The translations under genes and the position numbers were made by a program. Below, piece after piece: positions 26,110 through 39,457 of a stretch of 62,000 nucleotides of DNA. Source of the DNA: Lingula anatina (taxonomy: Eukaryota > Brachiopoda > Lingulata > Lingulida > Lingulidae). The notes below the pieces were generated by a model. It worked only from the letters and a program-made list of their open reading frames with translations. It ran no database searches and was not told the origin of the DNA. The stretch covers positions 960,388 through 1,022,387 of the forward strand of contig NW_019775436.1 of NCBI RefSeq assembly GCF_001039355.2, read 5' to 3'. Within the stretch, counting starts at the first letter, position 1, and the number at the start of each line of letters is the position of its first letter.

Positions 26110-29100
26110 ATTCAACTGGATATTTATAATTCTATTGTGTTGCATGAAATGTATGTATGTATGATTATATATGATTATGACATCCACACCCAGAAAGACT
26201 AACTGGGTAATTCAATTGTAATGCTTTGAGTTACATTACATCAAAGTAAACATAAAATTTGTAAACTGGAGTATTTTATTATGTAAGGATTATTTTGTTG
26301 TGTTTGTGGATGCTGGGAAGATGATACACCGTCATTTTATATCTCATAAGTTGCCAAAAAAAAATTATAATAATTTATATCCTTTTTGATTCAACCTCTT
26401 ACAATTGATCCCCAAACCTTCAGAATACATGTGTTTTTTCCTCTTATATTTTTTAATCTTGCTCATTTGATTTGCTTACTTTATCTACTGGAATGCATGA
26501 TTCACATTTCAATTGTCTTTTATTTATTTTTCAAAATTGAATAAAATGAATGAATGAAATGTGAGTAAAATACTTGAAATTTCAATATATTTTCTGTAAT
26601 TCATGTCAGAAGGGCTTAATGACATTTTAAGAATATGTTTCTTCTCCATTTTATTTTATTCTGTCATTTAAGTTACCATTGCTTACATGTATTTCATATT
26701 TTACTTTCTGAATTTTATCATCTCAGTTATTATAATTTAGGATTTTGTGGGCAGTATCAAGTTTATTTATGATTGAAAAGAAATATGTTTATTGTTATGT
26801 GCTGTAACCAACTGGTACTGAAAAAGTTGTCATGTTTTCAGCTCTTATCTTTGTTCAGATTATAATTCCTCTGACATGCCCCATAGTTTACACATACAGC
26901 ACGAACAAGAGCCTTACTCAGCATAATAAATAATTATTATATTTAGAACCCTGGTGCTCCTCCAAACCATATAAACATGAACTGGAAATTGTCCATTTTG
27001 TCAATGGACAATGAAATTGCTTGTTATTTGATTTCAAAAGGTGTATTTAGAGTCAATTTAAGTAGGTCCATCTTAAGTCAACCCATCTTAGCCACTTGAT
27101 TTAGTGTATTGCTTTATCATAGACAGCTAACTTGATCTAATTGTAAGTAAGCTGTGGATGGTTCCTAGCAATGGGCATATATGGGACCATCCAGATCGAG
27201 AAGAGCCGAGTGCTAGCTAGGCCACGAACTAAATATGGGGGACCTACATGAAAGGAAGTAATTAAATCTCGGCTCAATTCAACCGGTGGAGAATCGACGT
27301 GTGGGGAGGCGTGTGAGAGGCAGAGAGACCATTACAGGATTAAGCGGTCTTCCTTTCATGTAGGTCCGCCATATTTAGTTTGCGTCCTTGCTAGCACTCA
27401 GCCCTTCTCGATCTGAATGGTCCTTATGACATAAACAAGAGAAGAGAAGGAATGTATTTGCTGTGAATCACATGGAGGCAGCACACACTCCCTGTATTTT
27501 CTGGTTTTCTTATATTTGTAAACTGGACAATTTCTGGTTGAAGTTTGTATGGTTGCTTTGTCGTCAACTTTCTGGAAATTAATTTTTACAGGATTTCCAA
27601 TGTCAGACCATTGTTATTAACCAATTTCATATAATTATCACATTGTTTGGATGTGGAAAGCTGCATATATTGTTTTCAACACTGAATGCAGTTTTCACTA
27701 AGGTTCACTGAAGTAGTACTGAAATACTTTCACCTATGTACTTTCATATGCATCCCACACTGTCTCAACCAAGCACACTCAAATGTCACATCTAACACAC
27801 TTCCACACCTTGCATCTTACAATGATCTGATCCTATGTCTTTTCACTACCATATCTTGCTAGTTTTACTGAATGGAATGAAAGGAATTAGCTTTTATGAT
27901 TCTTCATCTTTTCACAACCAAATCTTGCTCATTTTATTTACTGGAATGAATGGCAATGATGAGAAAACTAAGAGGTGTTGTGAAACTTTTATTTCTTTCT
28001 TGTCGCTTTCTCTCTTTGTCCATGCAGCCGCTGATGTCTCACCTTCCGCATCTAATCTGACCTCTACCGTCACCTCTCGTCCATCGATACAGCCAGGGGA
28101 TTTAAAGAATCCACAACTGACTGACTTTATCCCAAGAACAATTTACAATGTTTGGCAGTTATTGGAGAAAAGTAATATCATCTTTTGATTATAGTACCTA
28201 CCATAGATGCCTTTAGTTATTCTTGAATGTTTTTATCACTTAGTCCAACCCCCTGCAAAGTATTACGAGTTGCTTGCTTTGTGTGATGAAGTCTAAGTGA
28301 GAAAAGTGAAGTGACATTAGGTGCCAAAATGTTTACCTTTTTTGTGGGTAAAAATGTTAGTTGACACATGATTATCAAGCAAGATGTTTGTGATGTCTAT
28401 GGGGCTAGAAGTGAAGTGAATTTTTATCAGTATTGAAGTAAAAGCTCAATTTTTTGTTGGTGAAAAATATCTTTTGATTAATTATGGCACTGTCTTTTTT
28501 GTCTGATTATACTTTTTAAATAAAGATTAAGAACAAACAAACTAGCAAATGAATATCAAAACTATTCATAATTCTTCAGACGATCATTTGCCAAAAAAAT
28601 TTCGAAAAGAAAAACAGCATAAGGATAGCCAAAATTTTGGATTTAAACCCAGAATGAGACATCTTTTTTCAAGTTTAAAGAGAAAATAATTATTCCATAA
28701 ATACTAGCCTTCTGGTAGCATGAGCAGTAAATTTTCTCCTTTTTAAGAAAGCATTAGAACATTATTTATCTAAGATTGGTGCAATTTTATCGCTATATTA
28801 TATAAACACTGCGTTTTATTTTGTCGTGTGTTATGCCATTGCTTATGAGCTGTTTCTGGAAGCTGCAAAATAATTGGCACCTATTTGTCTCAATTTTTAA
28901 GTGGCTTGAAATGTTCTGACTGAAAATTTTTGACTTCTGTTATACCAAGATATTAGCTGTTCTCTCCTCATAATGATGTCTCAATGTTAAGAGTAAAACA
29001 TGCAAGATTGTTAGCTGCATGTTCTTATTATATACCTGCTTGAAAATCAAGTAATTTTCTTATACTCTGTTTACATGGTCAATAATCTAAACAAATGTCT

Positions 29101-32100
29101 TCCAGTCATTGTTTTAACCATCTGTATTTCTTGAAATCTTTGTCCAAATTATGATATAATGCATAAGTTTATTCAAACTGTAAGGAGGCAGGCATTGTGG
29201 AAACTGCTAAACATTTTGATAATTCGAATGTGAGGCATTTTCAACTGCAATGCAGCCAAACAGGTCTGTAGGCCGTAGAAGTAACCTTTGTCTTCTAACA
29301 TTTTGCAAACTGAGACCGTGCTATTGGCAGTTTTATTCACTCTGGACCTTGAACTTGTATCTTTATTGATAGACTTAATACTGCTAAGCTTAATACTGCC
29401 CTTACGAAAAAGTCCTATAGGATCCTATAGGAAATTGGCCCAATTTCCTATAGGATCCTATAGGATCTTATAGGATCCTATAGGACTTTTTCGTAAGGGT
29501 GTTCATGATATATAACTTCTCTTTAATGGACCTTACATGATGTTCAACACTTACCATGTAAACTGGGCATAAATTGCACACCCTTTCTTTTCTTTGTTCA
29601 TACCTTTTTCCTTTACTACATTTTGTCAGTGTACTTATTGTGAAGTCTAACATTTCTTGGCTCTACTCTACATGTGGATGATTATTCTGATTTTACAGTT
29701 GGAAGTACAAGTTTACTGACACAGGTTGCCAAAGATATCATTATTGAAATTATTAGGTGTTTTACATCATGTATTTATGTATAAAATGTTTAATTTGTCC
29801 CAACAGAAAGATGGCTGTTGACCAAAAATGCAAATAATACAGATAGAACTGTATATTTGGCAAACCTGACTCTCTGTTTATTCAGATGCATAGTTGCACA
29901 GCTTTGAAAATGTGTTAGTTGTGACAGTGATTGTGATGTGATGTGATGTGGTGTTCAGTGAAGGCAGATCATTGTCCTTTCATGTGGTCAGGAAGTGGAT
30001 TGTGATGTCATTGTTTTTGATATGCAAAATGTGATCAGAATATTGGATATGAATATGAATGTCATATGACCATTTTTACCTATGCCAAGGAGGTTATATT
30101 TCACCTCTGTCTGTCTGTTGGTTTGTTACCATTGCAAAATAGGGCCAATGACCTTGGCTTCATGCGATGGATGTACTCTCCAATATCAGTACAGGGTCCT
30201 TGGTGTTGGTCTGCGCTCTTTGAGTGCTTTTCTAGTTAATTACTAGATAAAAATTTATTGTGATATCGTTTATATGAATGCAACACAATATGAATGTTTC
30301 CTGAGTGTTATGTCACAGTTTTATAATGTTTCCTTTGTGATGTCATGGCCATATCATGTGATCCGGGTTTGACTCATGATGCCTCTTTTTTCGTGTTAAC
30401 AAAAAGGGAGTTATGATGTCATTATGTCATGTGATCAGTACAAGGCTTTTTATGTCGCTTTAAATTTGACCTTCAAAGAACTTGTTTTTACTGCATGCAA
30501 TACATGTATGTTCAGTTTTTTCTTTTTTTAAGGAATGTGCTTACATTTTATTGATTACATAAAGAGCATTGATGGCATGATGATTTTTAATGAAGAACAA
30601 AAAATGAAGAATTGCCCTATCATTTGTTTCTATATGCATGATGCCTTCATTCAATTTAAGAACTTAAAGAACTGCATATTAATATATTTCCAGCAATAAT
30701 TAAAACATACCAAAGCAAGCTTGTTCTGCATTTTGAACATTCTACATAAGTGAATGTATGTTATGAATCTGAATTTTGGATACAGAAATGAACATTTTTG
30801 CACAGGAAAAAACGACAATATTTCATACTATATGAATAGGGGGATTTATTCCCAAATAAGAGTCCTATGGTATTTAATATGCAAAAAATATTAGAAATTA
30901 CAACAGTTAAAGAGACTGCATTTTGACATTTTAATTTGATCATTGCCATACCATACATGTTGTTTTGGATTTTCTTCTTAGTTTCAAAATGGGCTATCAT
31001 TTATTTTCCATTGGATTTGCATGATTTTTTTCCATTCCATTGTAAATGCCTGAATCCCCTACAGAATAGATGTTCTTAGCCTGTTTCATATTTAGGCAGA
31101 TCATGTTGACAAAAATATAAATTAATATCAATATAGACAAATATTAATATGGATAAACAAACAGAAGTATTTGATCTTGAACATTATTTTCTGTTTGCAC
31201 ATGGAAAAAGATATTAATAACCATTTTTTATTTTAAGAAAGAAAATATGGAAAATATAAAGTGATTACTTATAAAGTCATCAATTTGAGAACAAAGAATT
31301 GACATTTTTTATCTTTTTTCTCTCCAATTACTTCACTGATGTTCCAAACTGAAAGCAGATTCAGGTTTGTTAGCAGATGATTGTATTGTAGAAAAGTGTT
31401 TCAAAGTGTTGTTGTGTTTTGTGTTTTCAAATGTTCTTACCACGAACTACAGTTTTACAAACAATATCAGGGGAGGATCCAGAGATATTTTCTGACAGGT
31501 TTCCGAATTATCTTTATTGATCCATGTTCCACTTTTGACCGTCTTCCGACAGAAAAAAATAGATATCTGTCAATGTAAACTTGAAAATCTGATCGTCTTC
31601 TGGAAGACCCAGAAGACAGCCTAAATCTGCCCCTGAATATGTAAAGTATCTAAATGCTTTAATGTCTACAAGTTTCATCTATTTTTCAGCTTGTGGAGAC
31701 AAGCCATTTTTGTTTTACCAAAGAAATGATCATTTTTTGGGGCAGTCAAACAATGGAAAGATACTTTTACTGCATTATGTCTCTAAAGTATATTGTATTA
31801 CATAAAATGACAGCATTTTATTTAGTTATAACACAGCTTAAAACTACATGAGAGAATAGTATGATAGAATGTACAAAATAAATCATGTTTACAAAGCACT
31901 GGGCTTATATATCCAGACTACCAAATTATGCAATAGTCAGGGGCGGATTTAGGACGTCTTTTCAGATTTTCAAGTTTACATTGAAGGGTGTCTAATTTTT
32001 CCGTCGGAAGACGGTCAGAAATGAAGAATGGATTGACAAAGATAGTTTGGAAGACTGTCAGAAAATATCTCTCAATCTGCCCCTGATAGTTACTGTTGAG

Positions 32101-35100
32101 TCACCTCGTTGCTATGATATTATTATGAAAGCATCTGGACATGTGCCCAACATTTTGATATTGCCTTCATATACAGTATGTTTCATATAATTGTAAGGCT
32201 GTAGTTCATGTTCACCAAGGTCATTTTCACACTGCAGGACTGGCTAAGACCAGAGAAAAAAACTAAAGAATTATATGTTACCATATACCATAGGCTGGTT
32301 CCACAAAAAGAACTTAAGGCTAGAAATTGTTCCAGACTTAAAAAGTGTTTAGTGTCCTTTGACCCTAAACAATTACAAATAATGAGTACAAATAAATATT
32401 TTGGCTGTTTTATTAAATGAAATACATGGCTAATGCTTTTGACCAAAGATATAATTATCCTTGTAAGTATGGTCTTGTCTTAGATCAAATTTGGTGAAAT
32501 ATTTGGTCTAAAGTTTAAATAAAATTATCTGTGTAAAGGACTTTTGTGAAAGTAGTATACCAAACTGGTCAGTTTCAGAGTTTAAAGGGAATTAAGGGAT
32601 AAAGATCTGAGCTAATCCTGCAGTGTGGCTGTTTGATTTGATGTGAACAGATGTTGCGCTGTGACACATACATATGCACCTCCCCCACGCGCACACACAC
32701 ACACACACACACAAATGCACATGCTGTACCTTGTATAAAAAAAAGCATATTTTAGGTACTGCACATAGTCTGGCGCACTGGAGCACAGTCCACATATGTC
32801 GTAGTTCACTTGTTTTTCGTGTGTGGCACTATAATTGAGTGGGAGGGATGACCTCCACCACCCACCTCACCATCACCCTTTCAATGTGTTAGGAGTGAAG
32901 CACAACACATAGCATTGCATTTTGGATGAGACGAGATCACTTTTGATGAAATCTTTTATTTGTGTCTGTGTAAACATATGATATACAGGCTATTCTTTAT
33001 AATTGAAGTATATCTTTGTCAGGAAGATTTTTAATGTCATGGGTTTTATCTATATTTATGTGCCTGTGGCTGCAATGTTGCTCTGACAAATATTGGAAAA
33101 ACTTAAATGATATTTCCATCAATAATCTTTTAAAAATCATTCATGTTGGCTGCTCTCAGTGTTCATCTACTAGAAGTGCATTAAATTATTTTGAATACAT
33201 TTTAAGTTTTAATGTCAATTCATTTGTTCAATGCTGCTTGGAATATATGTATTGGAATAATTTTGGTGTGAGGTATGTATAGCTAATTCTTTGATAATGT
33301 GCTACTTTTCATTTTTTTCTAGCTGTTTTTGAAAGATCAGCATTTTAATAAATTTCAATTATTGATGTCTGTCAATAATTTAGTTTATCTTACATAAAAT
33401 GTCAAGCCATTTTTTTGTAAGTGTAAATTTCATTTGTCTGCCATTTTACTTATGTTGGCCATTTTGCTATCCCAACAGGTTTCTCCTAACTTTTGAACTT
33501 AAGTTCTCAGAATTATTTTTCAGAATGTCATTCCTAATGCTATGATAAAAATTTTATCACACTAAAATATTGAAAGTACATGCATAGTTGTGAAAATTGT
33601 CAGTCTAGACCAATCCCTCTTCCCCTTTATACTCACCACTTGGGGGGGGGGGGGGGGGGGGGGGGGAGTGACAATTGATGCATAACAGTCTCCAGGAGGC
33701 CAAAAGACATTCTAGGCATATTGTAAGCTATAGCACAGTGCTGTATATATATATATATATTCATACTTTATTCATTTGTACATTTGCCATGTGAGCAGGT
33801 ATTTGTGGAGATAGGAAAGTAAAGCAACTGGCTCCTATCAGGAACAAGAGTCTGGCTACTTTCTAAAAGAAACATAAGTTGCCTGGAAGAGAGAAAATTG
33901 AAGATTGGCGAGAAGAATATATATCATTTAACAGCTGTTGATTTTTTATTCCAGCTGATTTACCACCACTCTGCTACTTATATTTATTTAAAGTTATAAA
34001 TCAGTTTTAAATGTCGTTGTTTTTGTTCTTTTCATAGGTGATTGTTCAAATATACGGTGCCTGTACAATGCCACCTGTCAAAATGGCCGCTGCATTTGTC
34101 GCGAAGATTGCCCAAATCATTACGACCCCGTTTGTGGCTCAGATGGAGAGACCTATGATAACGAATGTGAGATGAATCGGGAAGCATGTATTACCAACAC
34201 TGAGATAAGCATAGACCATCAGGGTGTTTGTGATGAGCTGTCTGGGTCAGGTAGATGAAGAAAATTAAGTTTCTCGGGGCCACTTTGTCTCAGCGCCCTG
34301 ACCTAGCTGAGCTTGAATTCAATTCTGTGTGAACCAGCTTCTTCATTTTCAAATCTCCACATGTGCACTCCTATGAAATGGGATTAGAGCGAGTATTTGT
34401 GGAAAATTGCTCATGAAGTTGTCTTACTAACACGGTCTAAATCTCAAGCTACAGTGTTTGTCTCTGTGATTTATGAGACCTCTCTATACCTTAATGTATA
34501 ATGGAGTAAAGGGTGACTTTGTTAAATGTTAACTGTGTAAGCGTAATCTTGATCATGAACTACTAAAAATTTACTTTATATTAGAATCAGTAAAATTTTG
34601 GATTGAATAGCATATAATCTCAGAGTGCCAAAAAATGTGATTATTTTGAATATTGTAATAACTGTACAGTAATATGAAATTTTTACTTTCATTTTTTGTG
34701 TATAGAACTATGACTATGGTTCCTTTTAGTATAAGTATCATACAAGTAGTTTCACTAGATTTGACATCTAACCTGTAGATGGTGCTTCTAATACTGCATG
34801 ACTGCATATGAATGTTTATCATAACTAACTTGTATAAAGGAAGCAAAGCTCAAATTCAATCAGGATCTCTTAGTCTGAAAATAACACAGACAACCTTTTT
34901 TGGATGCAATTGCAGAATCTAGTTTTTGGCTGAATATTTGGTATTTTTTATAAACTAAGCGTTTTCAAGACCGTAAGTATACTTCTTTACTGCCAGCTTT
35001 CTTTTTGGTAAATTTACCTTATTTTTGCTTTATTGTCATTATTTTTGCGTGGTATTGGAGAATGTTGTTTTTCATATTCATACTCTTTTAATCAGAGAAA

Positions 35101-38100
35101 CTTATTATTAGTGTGATGTGGTATGAGGCCTTATTCTACTTAAAGAAAAAATAATCTGGTATGGTAACTGATAGTGGCTTGTCTTATGCTGAAAAAGGGA
35201 CATTTTTGGCTTTGTGCTGCCATCTTGTGACAAATTTTGCTTAAATGAATCAGATATAAATTATATGTAAACATATAATATATAACTTTCAGCATTAACA
35301 TCTTGGGCTGCTGCTAAACTAAAATATATGCAAATGACTTTGGTTTGGGGTTAACCAAATGATTATCTCTTTTCTGCGAATTTATATTTGTAGTGCAGTA
35401 ATTTCTAAAGTGCAATCATTATGGCTACAAATCCGATGAATATATCGGGCTGCAGTTTGGAACTGCGACTATTATTCTGGGTAATTTAAAAACAGAATTC
35501 TGTTATTATACCACTAAAGGCATTTTCAACACACACAGGTTCAGGAGAAACAGTATGTGAAGAAACTACATGTCGCTTTGGTGGAGTTTGTGACTTTGAC
35601 GCAGAAGGAAATGGATGTGTCTGTAAAACAGATTGCCCGGCCATTGGGTAAATGTTACCAAATTTCTTTTGATAACTGTTATATATGATGTCAGTTAATG
35701 TACCTATTGAAGTTCTTGTCTAAACTTATAGATACGCCACAAAACCACCATGTGAATGCGATGTTTTAACTTGTTAAAACAAGTTCGAAGCGTGAGTGGG
35801 TGTTACATACACCCGGACGTTGTTCTGACAAGTGGAACATTTGACTTAAACTATGATCAGTTTTGAGAGAAAAAGACTGCAGCATGAATTAATTAACAAA
35901 CATTTATTCTAGCTATCATACATACTGTATTAGTATTTAAACAGAGATTGTTACAAAGAGCAAAGGGGTGAATACTTTCTTTTAATGGCTTCTTTCTGCA
36001 GTGTAAATGCATATTTAGTCTGTAAATTAGTATTACAACTGAAAAAAAATGGTGTTTTTGTTACCAGGTCGCCAGTTTGTGGCAATGACGGCAAGCGGTA
36101 CATGAGTAAATGTCACTTGGAAGTCGCCATGTGTAAACGCCAGAGAGAGATCAAAGAAGTACCATGTAATGTTGTTCAGCTGAATTTTCTGCATTAGAAT
36201 ATCAAACAGATGTTATAAATAGATGATGGATCTTTCTTAATCGCAAATTTTAAAATTTTAGAATGCATACAATTATTTATCTTGAAGTTATATTTAAGGG
36301 TATTTTATAATAAAACAGAAAAAGTGATGGGCTAGTCAAAAAATTGTGAATATAACACAAAATGCATGCATCACTGACATCACTGACTCTTATTTTTTAT
36401 TATTATTTTTTTAATGACTCAATATTAATGACAATTCCAGGCCCTCCTTCGATTGCCTGTGATGGAGAGACGCCGTTGGTCAACCCAAGAACTGGCAAAG
36501 ACTATGACTGCAGCATTGACAGTCTTGATGACCCTTGTCCAGCTAACAGTTACTGCCACAAGGGACCAAAGTTTGCCAAATGTTGTTTGGAAGTTACAAG
36601 TAGGTGCAAAATTATTGGAACAGAAATCATCTGAACTACCTGTTGCTGAAATTGAGGCTGTGTACACTGCATGATGGCATATTTAGCTTGGGTTAATTTT
36701 AGTAGTATTTTAAAGTTATATCAATAAATTTTCTCTGCTTTCTTTAATTAATTAATTTTATCAGTAAATGTTAAAGTATTTTAGTATTGTTATTTTTAGA
36801 CTTTTTAATTATTTGTAAAGTGCATTGAAATGTAAAAAATGGAATGCGCTATATAAGAAATAAATATTATTATTATTATTATTATTATNNNNNNNNNNNN
36901 NNNNNNNNNNNNNNNNNNNNNNNNNNNNNNNNNNNNNNNNNNNNNNNNNNNNNNNNNNNNNNNNNNNNNNNNNNNNNNNNNNNNNNNNNNNNNNNNNNNN
37001 NNNNNNNNNNNNNNNNNNNNNNNNNNNNNNNNNNNNNNNNNNNNNNNNNNNNNNNNNNNNNNNNNNNNNNNNNNNNNNNNNNNNNNNNNNNNNNNNNNNN
37101 NNNNNNNNNNNNNNNNNNNNNNNNNNNNNNNNNNNNNNNNNNNNNNNNNNNNNNNNNNNNNNNNNNNNNNNNNNNNNNNNNNNNNNNNNNNNNNNNNNNN
37201 NNNNNNNNNNNNNNNNNNNNNNNNNNNNNNNNNNNNNNNNNNNNNNNNNNNNNNNNNNNNNNNNNNNNNNNNNNNNNNNNNNNNNNNNNNNNNNNNNNNN
37301 NNNNNNNNNNNNNNNNNNNNNNNNNNNNNNNNNNNNNNNNNNNNNNNNNNNNNNNNNNNNNNNNNNNNNNNNNNNNNNNNNNNNNNNNNNNNNNNNNNNN
37401 NNNNNNNNNNNNNNNNNNNNNNNNNNNNNNNNNNNNNNNNNNNNNNNNNNNNNNNNNNNNNNNNNNNNNNNNNNNNNNNNNNNNNNNNNNNNNNNNNNNN
37501 NNNNNNNNNNNNNNNNNNNNNNNNNNNNNNNNNNNNNNNNNNNNNNNNNNNNNNNNNNNNNNNNNNNNNNNNNNNNNNNNNNNNNNNNNNNNNNNNNNNN
37601 NNNNNNNNNNNNNNNNNNNNNNNNNNNNNNNNNNNNNNNNNNNNNNNNNNNNNNNNNNNNNNNNNNNNNNNNNNNNNNNNNNNNNNNNNNNNNNNNNNNN
37701 NNNNNNNNNNNNNNNNNNNNNNNNNNNNNNNNNNNNNNNNNNNNNNNNNNNNNNNNNNNNNNNNNNNNNNNNNNNNNNNNNNNNNNNNNNNNNNNNNNNN
37801 NNNNNNNNNNNNNNNNNNNNNNNNNNACATACTGTATTAGTATTTAAACAGAGATTGTTACAAAGAGCAAAGGGGTGAATACTTTCTTTTAATGGCTTCT
37901 TTCTGCAGTGTAAATGCATGTTTAGTCTGTAAATTAGTATTACAACTGAAAAAAAATGGTGTTTTTGTTACCAGGTCGCCAGTTTGTGGCAATGACGGCA
38001 AGCGGTACATGAGTAAATGTCACTTGGAAGTCGCCATGTGTAAACGCCAGAGAGAGATCAAAGAAGTACCATGTAATGTTGTTCAGCTGAATTTTCTGCA

Positions 38101-39405
38101 TTAGAATATCAAACAGATGTTATAAATAGATGATGGATCTTTCTTAATCGCAAATTTTAAAATTTTAGAATGCATACAATTATTTATCTTGAAGTTATAT
38201 TTAAGGGTATTTTATAATAAAACAGAAAAAGTGATGGGCTAGTCAAAAAATTGTGAATATAACACAAAATGCATGCATCACTGACATCACTGACTCTTAT
38301 TTTTTATTATTATTTTTTTTAATGACTCAATATTAATGACAATTCCAGGCCCTCCTTCGATTGCCTGTGATGGAGAGACGCCGTTGGTCAACCCAAGAAC
38401 TGGCAAAGACTATGACTGCAGCATTGACAGTCTTGATGACCCTTGTCCAGCTAACAGTTACTGCCACAAGGGACCAAAGTTTGCCAAATGTTGTTTGGAA
38501 GTTACAAGTAGGTGCAAAATTATTGGAACAGAAATCATCTGAACTACCTGTTGCTGAAAATTGAGGCTGTGTACACTGCATGATGGCATATTTAGCTTGG
38601 GTTAATTTTAGTAGTATTTTAAAGTTATATCAATAAATTTTCTCTGCTTTCTTTAATTAATTAATTTTATCAGTAAATGTTAAAGTATTTTAGTATTGTT
38701 ATTTTTAGACTTTTTAATTATTTGTAAAGTGCATTGAAATGTAAAAAATGGAATGCGCTATATAAGAAATAAATATTATTATTATTATTATTATTATATT
38801 TGAGATGAAAAAACATGTCATTACAACTAAATTTATACATACTGTATTGTTTGGAAGTTATAAGTAGGTGCAATTATTTTCTTAATGTAACCGAAATTGA
38901 GGCTGTGAACACTGCATGATGTTATTTGAGATTTAAAAATGTGCGAGAAACCTGCCATTATTTCTCGACCCATTCTCTTCCATATTCTGCCATATCTTAC
39001 TTGATTTTGTGTTCAGTTCAGAGAGTTTTGACCATTTCTGATGATTCATGATTTATTATGAAAGGGGTTTTGGTGGCTTAATTACTTTATGCCTATGTTC
39101 ACAGATTTTCACAAGATGCTATTACCGCTGTATTTTCACATTTGGCAGGAGCAAAAGGTTACCCTTAGCAAAATGAAAAGTGTGCATCACATGTGCAGCT
39201 CATCTTTGCTTAAGTATTTTAATATATAAAATATAAAAATATTTTCCCCGAGATGTATACATACTACTTAAATTTTACGTTCCAGAGCCTATTCCTATTC
39301 CTTGTGCGGAGAGTAAATATGGCTGCTGTCCTGACGGAAAGACGTCTTCTCCTGGTCCCAATGGAGCCGGATGTCCTAGTAGGTCTTAGGTGTAGCATGC
39401 ATGCA

Positions 39406-39457
<52 letters not shown>

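Larger units (their letters stand above)
23677..28027 (+). other. intron, 4.4 kb
   Basis: Contains a 41-bp direct duplication (24308-24388), hAT-like MITE copy 2 (24931-25098), a (TC)n tract (26057-26104) and foldback MITE family 2 (27183-27424). No coding sequence recognised. Confidence 0.7.
28172..34037 (+). other. intron, 5.9 kb
   Basis: Contains a palindromic TCCTATAGGA element (29399-29499), hAT-like MITE copies 3 and 4 (31468-31635 and 31938-32085), a short CA tract near 32690 and a G25 run (33642-33666). No exon was recognised; it is the most likely place for a missed linker exon. Confidence 0.65.
35920..36888 (+). repeat. left copy of near-identical duplication flanking the gap
   Basis: This segment recurs at 37827-38796 with an offset of 1907 bp. 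Over about 970 bp I see only a few differences, for example CATATTTAG versus CATGTTTAG, one extra T in a T run, and one extra A. The left copy stops inside an (ATT)n tract at the N run. This is the expected pattern for two alleles placed in tandem by a scaffolder. Confidence 0.9.
37827..38796 (+). repeat. right copy of near-identical duplication flanking the gap
   Basis: Begins ACATACTGTATTAG, which matches 35920, and continues through both exons and past the (ATT)n tract where the left copy stops. It probably represents the other allele. Confidence 0.9.
36600..39285 (+). other. intron region with gap and duplicated exons
   Basis: Holds the end of the left duplicate, the N gap (36889-37826) and the right duplicate (37827-38796), followed by about 490 bp of AT-rich sequence. 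The text after 38797 includes a further weak echo of the exon 3' flank (TTGTTTGGAAGTTATAAGTAG and GAAATTGAGGCTGTGAACAC near 38850-38920). Confidence 0.75.

Noticed and set aside
36425-36667. ORFs overlapping the Lustrin exon in other frames
   Set aside because: The splice sites and cysteine pattern support only the phase-1 frame; the others are shadows, repeated in the second copy at 38333-38581.
36805-37919. ORFs of over 340 codons
   Set aside because: They consist almost wholly of unknown residues from the N run.
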